This document shows positions 1 through 8,000 of a stretch of DNA of 35,524 nt, in pieces; position 1 is the stretch's first letter, and each line of letters begins with the position of its first letter. The notes below the pieces were generated by a model. That model made no database searches and was not told the DNA's origin. It worked only from the letters and a program-made list of their open reading frames with translations. A program made the translations under genes and the position numbers. The stretch spans positions 1 to 35,524 of the forward strand of contig JANXWE010000206.1 in NCBI GenBank assembly GCA_025351325.1, in the 5' to 3' direction. The stretch is from Fimbriiglobus sp. (GTDB lineage Bacteria > Planctomycetota > Planctomycetia > Gemmatales > Gemmataceae).

Positions 1-62
1 GCCAAGCCACAGACGGAGATGCCAAAGATGCCCGCGAGCAGTTTCCAACGCGTCAGATTCAT
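1..62 (-). CDS. Exported protein of unknown function, N-terminus only (runs off the left edge)
   Basis: Reading leftward from an ATG at 62, the first 20 codons are open and encode a typical signal-peptide start: a short positive region (N-L-T-R-W-K) followed by the hydrophobic stretch LLAGIFGISVCGL. A good ribosome binding site (GAGGTGA) lies 5 bases upstream on the minus strand. The rest of the gene is outside the window, so no function can be given. It is divergent from the secreted-protein gene at 334, and the 271 bases between them would hold both promoters; no clear consensus promoter is visible there. The signal peptide plus ribosome binding site make a real gene more likely than a chance frame. 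Confidence 0.55.
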   Translation of the reverse strand, partial: MNLTRWKLLAGIFGISVCGL

Positions 63-333
63 GAGATCACCTCAACCGGGAGGGTGGGGGGTTCCACCAG
101 TTCGGGTCGGTGTGTATAACTGGGGGCCGCGGGGCTGTCAGCGCCGGTTTCAGGGGAGGGAGGAGACGGCTGTGAATGTTACCATTTGCGATAGGGGTGA
201 CGTCATCGGGGTATGGACTTCGGCCATCGACAAATTTATCCGAAACAATTTGCAAAATTGGTATTGCTCGTCTGCTGCAGTTTGATTAACTTGGTATCGT
301 CCTACACCTCCTTCCTTTCTTCGGAGCACCGAA

Positions 334-816
334 ATGCACATTCCCTCCGTCCCTCCGTCCCTCCGTCCCTCCTGGGTGATCGCTAGCATCGCCCTACTTG
401 CCATGGGTGCCACGCAAGACCGGGCCACTGCTCAATTCGTCACGGTCAACTCCGACTACGCAGCAGGCCCACCTCCCACTTCTTCGCCGTTTGGCACACT
501 AGCCGTTCCAGCCGTCAATGACTCGTGGAGAATTATCATCGAGTTTGGCAGTGCTCCTGGCGGTAATTTTGTGCTGCTCCCTCTCGTGGCGGGCGGTGGT
601 TTGCCTGCGCGACCTGCGACGTTAACTCTCCTTTTTGGAAAAGGTGGATTCGGCCTTGTAGCAGGACCCAACAACTGGCTGGTAGCGGCCATCAATTTGC
701 CAGGGTGGCCAGCTCCGGCGGCTCCGGGCACGCTCTTTGTCCGAGCTCGACTGGAGAGGTTAAATTTCCTTGGCTTATGGGTGCCAATCAACACAGCCAT
801 TAATGGATGTCCGTGA
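334..816 (+). CDS. Small secreted hypothetical protein
   Basis: A 160-residue protein with a probable signal peptide: residues 1-34 contain a hydrophobic core (WVIASIALLAMGA) and a plausible Ala-x-Ala cleavage region before QFVTV. The mature part is rich in Gly, Pro, Ala and hydrophobic residues and has one Cys near its end (NGCP). I recognise no family. The ATG at 334 has a GGAG sequence about 8 bases upstream. Codons 4-13 are written by a tandem 8-base repeat that is not a multiple of three. The DUF1559 gene starts 60 bases downstream in the same direction, so the two may be co-transcribed. An exported location is inferred only from the signal peptide. Confidence 0.6.
   Translation: MHIPSVPPSLRPSWVIASIALLAMGATQDRATAQFVTVNSDYAAGPPPTSSPFGTLAVPAVNDSWRIIIEFGSAPGGNFVLLPLVAGGGLPARPATLTLLFGKGGFGLVAGPNNWLVAAINLPGWPAPAAPGTLFVRARLERLNFLGLWVPINTAINGCP
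343..372 (+). repeat. Tandem 8-base repeat, three full copies plus a partial one
   Basis: The unit CCCTCCGT occurs at 343-350, 351-358 and 359-366, followed by CCCTCC at 367-372. It lies inside the signal-peptide coding region of the gene starting at 334. Gain or loss of one unit would shift the reading frame. Confidence 0.9.
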
Positions 817-876
817 ACACGGGGGAACTCGGTGACAATCCTACGTCCTTCCGGACGGGCGCAAACGGAGCCAATC

Positions 877-1821
877 ATGCGTGGTCGAACAGGAATTTCG
901 CTCATCGAACTGCTCGTGGTCTTCGCGATTCTCGCCATTCTTATCGGCCTGCTATTGCCGGCCGTTCATAAGGTGCGTGAGACAGCAAACCGGATGAAAA
1001 GCGCCAACAACCTTAAGCAAATGACTCTGGCCACCCACGATGCTGGGAGCCAGCTCGACGGTTTTGTCGGCGGTTACACGGAACCCAATCCCCGAACCAT
1101 CAAGCGGAATTTGGCGTACTATGAAGCCAACCCGTATCAAGCCAATCCCCATGTCCTCCTCCAACGGCACATCGATGGGATTCCGTTTACCGACAGTACG
1201 GCTACATTTCCTCCTCGGTCGTATTTCGTCTCCCCGTCAGATCCGACTACCATCGACGAGAATTTGCTCGGGTCAACAGACGGCGTCACGGGTAGGAAAG
1301 TTTACGCCCACGGTGGCATGACCAGTTACGCGTTCAACATGATCGGCTTCAAAGGTCCGATCAAGTTTCCGCTCGGGATCACCGATGGCACGTCGAACAC
1401 AATCGCCTTCGCAGAGCGGTACTTCCAGCGCTACTACCCTCCCTTCGACGGGGAATATAACCCGTTTTGGTCGCACATGCTCTACGCCGAATGTAGTCCC
1501 GCCTTCGAAGGGTTCCTTCCGGGATCGGGCTTGTCGCATGCCGGCGAACGCCGACCGTCGTTCGCCGATGCCGGTTGGGACGACATCGTGCCCGTCACTT
1601 CGTCAGCTAACATCACCCGACCGTCAGTCTCTAGAATCACGTTTCAAATCCGGCCCACGCCGACCCAAGCCGATGCCCGGCAGCTCCAGACCCCGTACAC
1701 CGGCGGATTACTCGTGGCGATGTTCGACGGAAGTGTTCGCATGATTCGAGCCGGTGTTGACGAAACGGTCTTTTGGGCCTCTGTTACCCCGTCCGGTGGC
1801 GAAGTCGTCAATTTGGATTGA
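877..1821 (+). CDS. DUF1559 family protein with type IV pilin-like N-terminus
   Basis: A 314-residue protein of the DUF1559 group that is greatly expanded in planctomycetes. The N-terminus is a prepilin-type signal: G6-I7 with Glu five residues into the mature part ([10 protein letters not shown]), followed by a hydrophobic helix to about residue 29 and the family-typical region K-V-R-E-T-A-N-R-M and N-N-L-K-Q. I chose ATG 877 because GGAG lies 6-7 bases upstream and the prepilin leader is then short; an earlier in-frame start at 832 would add 15 unlikely residues. Near the C-terminus the family's H-x9-DG motif is present as Y-x9-DG ([12 protein letters not shown]), so the His is replaced by Tyr. 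The role of the family is unknown; a cell-envelope location and prepilin peptidase processing are inferred. Confidence 0.85.
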   Translation: MRGRTGISLIELLVVFAILAILIGLLLPAVHKVRETANRMKSANNLKQMTLATHDAGSQLDGFVGGYTEPNPRTIKRNLAYYEANPYQANPHVLLQRHIDGIPFTDSTATFPPRSYFVSPSDPTTIDENLLGSTDGVTGRKVYAHGGMTSYAFNMIGFKGPIKFPLGITDGTSNTIAFAERYFQRYYPPFDGEYNPFWSHMLYAECSPAFEGFLPGSGLSHAGERRPSFADAGWDDIVPVTSSANITRPSVSRITFQIRPTPTQADARQLQTPYTGGLLVAMFDGSVRMIRAGVDETVFWASVTPSGGEVVNLD

Positions 1822-1833
1822 ATCCTTCAACTT

Positions 1834-1872
1834 GTCGACACGCTTCGCAGAAGGAGGGGTTGGCGTGTCGAC
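1834..1872 (+). terminator. Perfect 10-base-pair hairpin after the DUF1559 gene
   Basis: GTCGACACGC (1834-1843) and GCGTGTCGAC (1863-1872) are exact inverted repeats with a 19-base loop, beginning 13 bases after the DUF1559 stop. No strong T tract follows, so this may be a factor-dependent terminator or an mRNA 3' stabiliser rather than a classical intrinsic terminator. Confidence 0.45.
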
Positions 1873-1976
1873 TGACTTTGGCCGAAGAACCGATTTCCCA
1901 TCTCCGGCCAAATGCGCAATCTGAAGTCGAACCTGTCTCCGACGGTCTTTGCCGAATCCCTTCTCGGTCGAATCGG

Positions 1977-2005
1977 TTGGCCCAGTCGGGGTTTTCTGCT
2001 ACATT
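1977..2005 (+). promoter_or_regulatory. Possible sigma-70-type promoter of rpsB
   Basis: TTGGCC (1977-1982) and TACATT (2000-2005) are separated by 17 bases; each matches 4 of 6 consensus bases. It would give an rpsB leader of about 100 bases. Found by eye only. Confidence 0.35.
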
Positions 2006-2015
2006 AGCCTACTTG

Positions 2016-2064
2016 CACCCCAGAAACCGTGTTGGGGGTGATTTCGTTCACACCTGCGGGTGAA
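2016..2064 (+). promoter_or_regulatory. Two small hairpins in the rpsB leader
   Basis: CACCCC at 2016-2021 can pair with GGGGTG at 2035-2040. TTCAC-A-CC at 2047-2054 can pair with GGGTGAA at 2058-2064 with one bulged A. They sit 50-100 bases before the rpsB start, where several bacteria carry an S2-binding autoregulatory leader. A regulatory role is inference. Confidence 0.3.
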
Positions 2065-2113
2065 GCGCAACGCCAGTCCGGGCTAGCCTTTACGCCGGAA
2101 ATGGAGGCATTCA

Positions 2114-3040
2114 GTGGCATTAGTCGATGTTAAAGATCTTCTCGAAGCCGGGGTACACTACGGGCACCGCGCCAGTCGTTGGAATCCGAAAATGCGGCCG
2201 TACATTTACGGCAAGCGGAATTTAATTCACATCATCGATCTCCGGGAAACCGTACGCGGATTGCTCCGTTCGTACCGGTACCTGTCGCAGGTCGTCGGTA
2301 AAGGCCAGCTTGTGCTGTTCGTCGGAACCAAGCGCCAAGGCAAAGAAATCCTCGCGGCCGAAGCGACCCGCTGCGGCATGCCGTTCGTCAACGAGCGTTG
2401 GCTCGGGGGCACTCTGACCAACTTCAAGACGATCCGCAACCGGCTGAACCGGTTGAAGGAACTCGAGTCGATGTGGTTGGCCGAAGGCGATCGCCACGAC
2501 CGCCAAGACATGAATAAGTACATCGCCACGATGATGACCGAAGCCGGCAAGCTCGATCAGAACAAGGCCCCGGAAACGGCGACGATTCACCGCTACAGTA
2601 AGAAGATGGTCTCGAACTTGAACCGCGAACTGCTGAAGATTCGCCGGAACTTGTCGGGCATCCGCGAGATGAACCGCCTGCCGGACGCTCTCGTGATCGT
2701 CGATCCGAAGCGCGAACACATCGGCATCAAAGAAGCCCAGCGAATGGGCATCACGACGATTGCCCTCATCGACACCGACAGCGACCCCGATCCCGTCGAT
2801 CTGCCGATTCCGGGCAACGACGACAGCATCCGGGCCATCGAAGTGATCGTGTCGAAATTGGCCGACGCCGTGCTGGAAGGCCGGGCTGCGTTGCCGCCGG
2901 AACAACAGACGCAAATGCGTGGTGCCGCCAGCGCCGGTGGTGGTGGTCGCCAAGATCGCGGCCCGGGGCCAGCTCCGGCACCCCGTGGCCCACAAGCCGC
3001 ACCCGTGGTGAACCAACCCGCCCCCGCGACTGTCGGTTAA
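2114..3040 (+). CDS. rpsB: 30S ribosomal protein S2
   Basis: A 308-residue S2 protein of the small ribosomal subunit. The start [20 protein letters not shown] and the later stretches [44 protein letters not shown] and the acidic [11 protein letters not shown] motif are diagnostic. The start codon is GTG at 2114 with GGAGG 6 bases upstream. It is longer than the usual 230-260 residues because of a low-complexity C-terminal tail of about 45 residues rich in Gly, Pro, Ala and Gln (from about residue 262), and a lengthened helical region around residues 120-150. It heads a cluster with tsf, rpsT and a gmhB-like gene. Long basic or Ala/Pro-rich S2 tails occur in other phyla; this one looks disordered. 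Confidence 0.97.
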   Translation: MALVDVKDLLEAGVHYGHRASRWNPKMRPYIYGKRNLIHIIDLRETVRGLLRSYRYLSQVVGKGQLVLFVGTKRQGKEILAAEATRCGMPFVNERWLGGTLTNFKTIRNRLNRLKELESMWLAEGDRHDRQDMNKYIATMMTEAGKLDQNKAPETATIHRYSKKMVSNLNRELLKIRRNLSGIREMNRLPDALVIVDPKREHIGIKEAQRMGITTIALIDTDSDPDPVDLPIPGNDDSIRAIEVIVSKLADAVLEGRAALPPEQQTQMRGAASAGGGGRQDRGPGPAPAPRGPQAAPVVNQPAPATVG

Positions 3041-3050
3041 ATAGAATTTT

Positions 3051-3180
3051 CACCACAGAGTCACAGAGAACACAGAGTCAAGACGAGAAGATCTATCGAC
3101 GGGATGAGACGAAAAGATTCCAACTCGTCTATTTTTCCTCACTCGGTTTTTTTCTCGGTGCTCTCGGTGACTCTGTGGTG
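3051..3180. repeat. Interspersed-type inverted repeat between rpsB and tsf
   Basis: CACCACAGAGTCAC (3051-3064) and GTGACTCTGTGGTG (3167-3180) are a perfect 14-base inverted repeat. Pairing continues inward imperfectly to about 3077/3154, giving arms of roughly 27 bases around a 76-base centre. The theme of alternating CACAGAG is one I associate with repeats dispersed in planctomycete and other genomes. It occupies nearly the whole rpsB-tsf gap. Confidence 0.7.
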
Positions 3181-3230
3181 GTGATTGTTTCCTTCTCCAA
3201 ATGAATCGAATCGAGAGTATCGAGAACGCT

Positions 3231-4082
3231 ATGAGCACGATTTCCGCCGCGTCGGTCAACGAACTCCGCAAAATCACCGACCAGCCGTTGATGGACTGCA
3301 AACGCGCCCTCACGGAAGCGGGCGGCGACATTCAAAAAGCAGTCGACATTCTCCGCCTCCGCGGCAAGAACGTCGGCGTGAAGCGCGAAGGTAATGAAAC
3401 CGCCGAAGGCCGCGTCGGCGTGAACATCGATTCGGCGTCGGCCATTGCGGCCATCGTCGAGTTCCGTTGCGAGTCGGCCCCGAGTGCGAAGAACGACCGC
3501 GTTCTTTCACTCGTCGACGATTTGGCGAAAGCCGTCGCCACCACGAATCCGACCGATGTGGCTGACCTGATGACCAAGCCGTTCGGCACGGCCACGGTCA
3601 GTGATCGCTTGACGGATGTCGTTAGTGTCATCCGCGAAAAGATGATCGTCCAACGCTTCGCCCGGCTGTCGGGTGGCGTGTTCGGCCAGTACGTTCACCA
3701 CGACGGCTCCGTCGGGGCGTTGCTCCAGTGCACGGGCACGGGGAGCCACGACGAACTGCTGCGAGACATCTGCGCTCACATCGCGGCGTTGAATCCGCAG
3801 TACATGGTCGCCACGGAAGTGCCGGCCGAGGTGATGAACAAGGAGCGCGATTTCTTGGTGAACCAGATCAAGGACGATCCCAAGAACGTCGGCAAGCCGG
3901 TCAACATCTTGGAAAAGATCGCTGAAGGCAAGCTGAAGAGCTGGCTCTCGGAAATGGTGCTGTTCGAACAGCCGATGGCCAACACGGCGAAGTACCCGAG
4001 CACCACGGTCGGGGCCGCCCTGACCAAAGTCGACCTGAAGTTGGCCAAATTCATCCGCTATAAAGTCGGTTCGACTACCTGA
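3231..4082 (+). CDS. tsf: Translation elongation factor Ts
   Basis: EF-Ts is the guanine-nucleotide exchange factor for EF-Tu in the cytoplasm. The N-terminal UBA-like domain is visible (residues 5-45: VNELRKITDQPLMDCKRAL, then EAGGDIQKAVDILR), with the usual TGAGMMDCK signature changed to TDQPLMDCK. The core has VREKMIVQRFARL, and the C-terminal part has the typical E-R-D-F and LSEMVLFEQP stretches. I chose ATG 3231 (283 residues), which gives the family-like start MSTISAASVNELRK; the in-frame ATG at 3201 would add ten residues without family resemblance. Neither start has a strong ribosome binding site. It lies downstream of rpsB as in most bacteria, but the gap holds a repeat element, and rpsT rather than pyrH follows. 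Confidence 0.95.
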   Translation: MSTISAASVNELRKITDQPLMDCKRALTEAGGDIQKAVDILRLRGKNVGVKREGNETAEGRVGVNIDSASAIAAIVEFRCESAPSAKNDRVLSLVDDLAKAVATTNPTDVADLMTKPFGTATVSDRLTDVVSVIREKMIVQRFARLSGGVFGQYVHHDGSVGALLQCTGTGSHDELLRDICAHIAALNPQYMVATEVPAEVMNKERDFLVNQIKDDPKNVGKPVNILEKIAEGKLKSWLSEMVLFEQPMANTAKYPSTTVGAALTKVDLKLAKFIRYKVGSTT

Positions 4083-4121
4083 TATTTTGATTCTGAACCC
4101 CGAACACCCACTGAGGACATC

Positions 4122-4409
4122 ATGCCGCATACGAAAAGCGCGTGGAAGCGACTGAAGCAAGCCGAGAAACGCCAGAAGCTCAACCGCCGCGTGTTGAAGC
4201 TCGTGAAGATTCAAACCAAGGAACTCGCCGCGACGATCAAGACCGGTGACCCGGCCAAGATCATCCCGGTCATGAGCGCCACCGCGAAGAAGCTCGATCA
4301 AGCCGCTGCGAAAGGGTACATCCACCCGAACAAGGCCGCCCGGTTGAAGTCGCGTGCCGCGAAGAAGCTGCACATCCTTCAGAAGGCCACGCCGACCGTC
4401 AAGGCGTAA
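4122..4409 (+). CDS. rpsT: 30S ribosomal protein S20
   Basis: A 95-residue, very basic, Ala/Lys-rich helical protein with the S20 signature: MPHTKSAWKRLKQAEKRQKLNRR at the start and the late segment IHPNKAARLKSRAAKKL. S20 binds 16S rRNA and helps assemble the small subunit. ATG 4122 is preceded by GAGGA at a suitable distance. It lies 39 bases after tsf and its stop is 4 bases before the GTG start of the phosphatase gene. In many bacteria rpsT is monocistronic, so its place behind tsf is a local arrangement. Confidence 0.95.
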   Translation: MPHTKSAWKRLKQAEKRQKLNRRVLKLVKIQTKELAATIKTGDPAKIIPVMSATAKKLDQAAAKGYIHPNKAARLKSRAAKKLHILQKATPTVKA

Positions 4410-4413
4410 GCCC

Positions 4414-5028
4414 GTGACCGAGCCACCGATTGCCCACGAGCCGTCGCCGAACCTGATCGCAGGTCGGGCGCCGGCTCTGTTTTTGGATCGCGACGGCGTG
4501 CTGATCGAGGAGGTCGAATACCTCGCCCGGCCGGCACAAGTGAAGTTGATCGCAGGTGCGGCTGCGTGCATCCGAGCCGCGAACGTGGCGGGTTGGAGGG
4601 TCGTGGTGGTCTCGAATCAATCGGGTGTGGCCCGTGGGCTTTTTCCCGAAAGTGTGTTGCCGGATGTGCACCGGGTGATCGCCGAGAAATTGGGAGAAGC
4701 CGAGATCGATGGCTTCTATTATTGCCCGCATCATCCGACACACGGGCAGGGGCACTATCGCATCGACTGCGACTGCCGGAAGCCGAAGCCGGGAATGTTA
4801 GTGCAAGCGGCGCGGGAGTTGGGCATCGACTTGGCGAAGTCGTGGTTGATCGGCGACCGACTGACCGATTTGCAAGCCGGAGCCAGTGCCGGCTGCCGGA
4901 CGATCTTGGTGCAGACGGGCTACGGCTTGGCGACCACTATCAGGAGTCCTAATCCGAGCCTGAATTTGCTCGCTGTGGTGCCTTCGATTGCGGAAGCGAT
5001 CCCCTTCGCACTTCTTCATTCGCATTAG
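4414..5028 (+). CDS. gmhB: HAD-family D-glycero-D-manno-heptose-1,7-bisphosphate phosphatase-like protein
   Basis: A 204-residue HAD phosphatase of the GmhB/histidinol-phosphatase group. Motif I is FLDRDGVL with nucleophile D25 and acid D27; motif II is VSNQSG (67-71); the Lys is in CRKPKPG; motif III is IGDRLTD with D148. The zinc loop of this subfamily is present: CPHHP (C104) and C-x-C (C119, C121). GmhB removes the 7-phosphate from heptose bisphosphate on the way to ADP-heptose for lipopolysaccharide. The reading frame extends upstream into rpsT, but the sensible start is GTG 4414, four bases after the rpsT stop, suggesting coupled translation. Its last 80 bases overlap the end of the convergent glycosyltransferase gene. 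The substrate is not proven; related enzymes act on histidinol phosphate. Confidence 0.85.
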   Translation: MTEPPIAHEPSPNLIAGRAPALFLDRDGVLIEEVEYLARPAQVKLIAGAAACIRAANVAGWRVVVVSNQSGVARGLFPESVLPDVHRVIAEKLGEAEIDGFYYCPHHPTHGQGHYRIDCDCRKPKPGMLVQAARELGIDLAKSWLIGDRLTDLQAGASAGCRTILVQTGYGLATTIRSPNPSLNLLAVVPSIAEAIPFALLHSH

Positions 5029-8000
5029 CCCGTGCGGCGATGGCCGAAAAGAGTCGCTCCCGTTCCGCAAGTGTTTCCGGGGAGTTGATCCGCTGGGCCG
5101 TGGCCCAAGCTCGCTCGGTACGGGCACGGGTTTCATCCTTCATTTCCAAAGTGCGCTGGATGGAGTTGGCGAGTCCGACCGCGTCGTCGGGATCGACGAA
5201 GAGGACGTTTTCACCCGACCCGCTGAAAGCATCGACGACCGGGAGAATCGCCGAGGCGACCACCGGCACACGGGCCAGAGCCGCACGGGTCACATCGCGG
5301 ACGGCGTCTCCACCCCAGCGCGGCACCACCACCGAAAGGCAGGCCCGCATTTCCAAAGAGTGGCGCCGAGCTTCGCGCAAAGTCGGGATCAGAAACAGAT
5401 TTTTCCCTTTCACCAACCCCAGTGAATTCAGCGATTTATAGGTATCGATTTCGACCCGATCGCTCGAACGGCCCGCGGCACTCGATTTGATGATTTCGGT
5501 CAAAACGAGTGCCGGCAACTCGACACCGCGACGCATCAAGATCCGGATGGCTTGGAGGAGCAGCCAACTATTCGGGTTGGTTCGTTTGGAATAATAGCCG
5601 ATCAAGTAACTCTCCGGGAGCCGGTACTTGGTGATGGTGTGTTTCGTGATGGGAACTGGCCCGTTCGGGATTCCTCCCATCAGCGTGAGCGTCGGTAGAA
5701 TCGAAGTTCGTTTCGGATCGAGGCGGTAGCGCCGGATGGCCAAATCGCGATCGCGGCCACTGGTGAACACGGCGTGTTCGGCGACCCGGCACCAGAGCAT
5801 CGCCTCCCGACAGGCCGAGGAAGTAAATGGGCCGCAAGCGTCTTCCGTTTCCCATGCGAGATGGCTGAACCCGACGATCAATTTCTGCCGTTCGATACCC
5901 TTGATCGGCAGATTGGGGTCGAGTAAACCAACGGGGTCGAGGGTGAAATTCCAGCGATCCGTTTTCAGAATCCGCCCGATGTCGGCGAAGTCCAGATTGC
6001 ATTCGATGTTCTCATGCAATGTCCGATCCGGCGGCCCGAGTGCCAATTTGTTCAAATATTGGGCGTCGAGTTCCACAGGGCTCAACGGCATCGGAATGAC
6101 CGTCGGGGCGACGATGCACAACGGGGCTGGAGCGACGTGATGATTCGATGGTGGAACGGGCCGCCGCATGGTTCGCTTCAAGAATTTCATCCCGCTGAAT
6201 ACGACGCGCGCTGAAGAACGCAACGGTTTGGGAATGAGCTCACGGATCCGTTGCTTCGGCGAGAGCGGTTCCGGAGGGGCGTGGATGAAAACGTGAGGAG
6301 CGGTCGTCGCAAGCTCCGTTGTTCGACGCCAATCATTCCGCTTCAATTCTCGAAACGGCACCCGGACGAGACTCTGCGGGATATCGGTGATAGCGCGGGT
6401 CTGAATCGTGAACGGTGACAAGCTCGGCAGATCGTTGATGCATGATTCGGACATGACATCGCCGCTGTAAACCTCGGACCACGCCGCCAAATTGTAATCG
6501 GGTAAGAAGACGCCGAGGATCGACTTCTGACTTTTTTGGATGGCGGCGATCAACGCGGTGTCACCGTCGAGAATCCGCCGGAGTTTCTCGTGCGCTTCCG
6601 AGTCGGTTTCGCACGCACCCGCCTGGCTCCCGGTGTCGAAGTGTTCCATGAGGCCGCCGCGCATGTAAACCACGGGCATGCCGACGGCGATGGCTTCCAA
6701 AGGATGGTAGTGGATGTGCCGGGGTTCGCGGCTGTGGTAATACATCACACGCAGATCGGCCAAAATGTGATGGAACTGCTCTTCGGTCAAGAACCCCGTG
6801 ACGTTCGGATCGTCTACAGGTACGGATTGAGCCCCACCGACGAGGTACGGGAGATCGCCGTAGAGCTCCCGAAACCGTTCGTAGATTACGCCGTAATATT
6901 CCGCGGCCGAGTGGATGCTCGGACAGACGAAAAAGACCCGGCGATCGCTTCCGACCCATTGTTTGCTCATCCTCAACGTCCGTGCGGGCAAGGCGACCGG
7001 CAAGATCACCGAGTTATGATTCAACAGTGCGGGTTCGTGCGGGGGGATTTGCTCGTAGCACGCCGCGATCCAAAATCGGTGACTGATTTGCCAGAGCCGT
7101 TTCCACATCCAGTCCTCGGCGAAGTGTCCGAAGTATTCGCCGTAGGTGCGGGGCGCTTCCAATCCGAAAGCGCGAATCAGAATCCGACCGCGATAAGTTT
7201 TCACCAGTTGTCTGAGAAGGAGCCCATACGCCGCAGAAATGACGGTGCCGAAGTACGCTTCCAGGATGCAGGTCATCTCGTGGCTCAGTTCACTCTGGTA
7301 AAAATTGCAGGCGTTCATCGCCTGCAACACGTCGGTCGGCAGCGTGCTGTCGTCGTCCCACGAGAAGTCGGCGCTCCCGCTCCGGTAATCTTCCCCCGTC
7401 GGGAGAACCTTGTTCGTGTAGACTTCGTAGCCGAGCTGGCGCAGGAGCGGGATTTCCGCATCGCGCAGCGTCGTGTGGCTGATCAGCCAAGCCACACGCT
7501 GATCGCGCGGGCGCGCCGGCCGCACGGGCGGGTAGGAAATGGGGTACCGATCTTGAGACTGCTCAGTAAGAATCGCGTGCAGCGTTTGCGCATTCGAATT
7601 CGATCGGTGGCGACTCGCTACGTCGGCCCGACGGTTCGCTTCCCGACGATCCTTGCAACAATCCCGGATGGCGCTCGCCAGGGAGTCAGCCGATTGGGGA
7701 TCGTAAGGGAACGTCCGATCCGGGTCGGAATCGTAACCGACGACTGTCGGATTGATCAACGGCACCAGGGATTGGCTCGCCGACAGCGTATGCCAATTCG
7801 GCCCAGTACCACGGCGACCATTGCCGACGAATCCGGAGGCACCCGCGAGCACCGCTTGGAGTTCTTGCGGCTCCGAATGGTGCATTTCGAACCAGTCGCG
7901 GCCCAGTTGCATTCCTGCTTCTTCCAGTTTGGCCCGACAGTCGCGACCTTGTTGAAGTTGGAGCATCCCGACCAGCGGCGGATGGTCGATCCCTTCGGAG

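Noticed and set aside
2222-3016. A 264-codon minus-strand open frame
   Set aside because: Antisense to rpsB.
3507-4571. A 354-codon minus-strand open frame
   Set aside because: It is antisense to tsf and rpsT, both clear from their own sequence.
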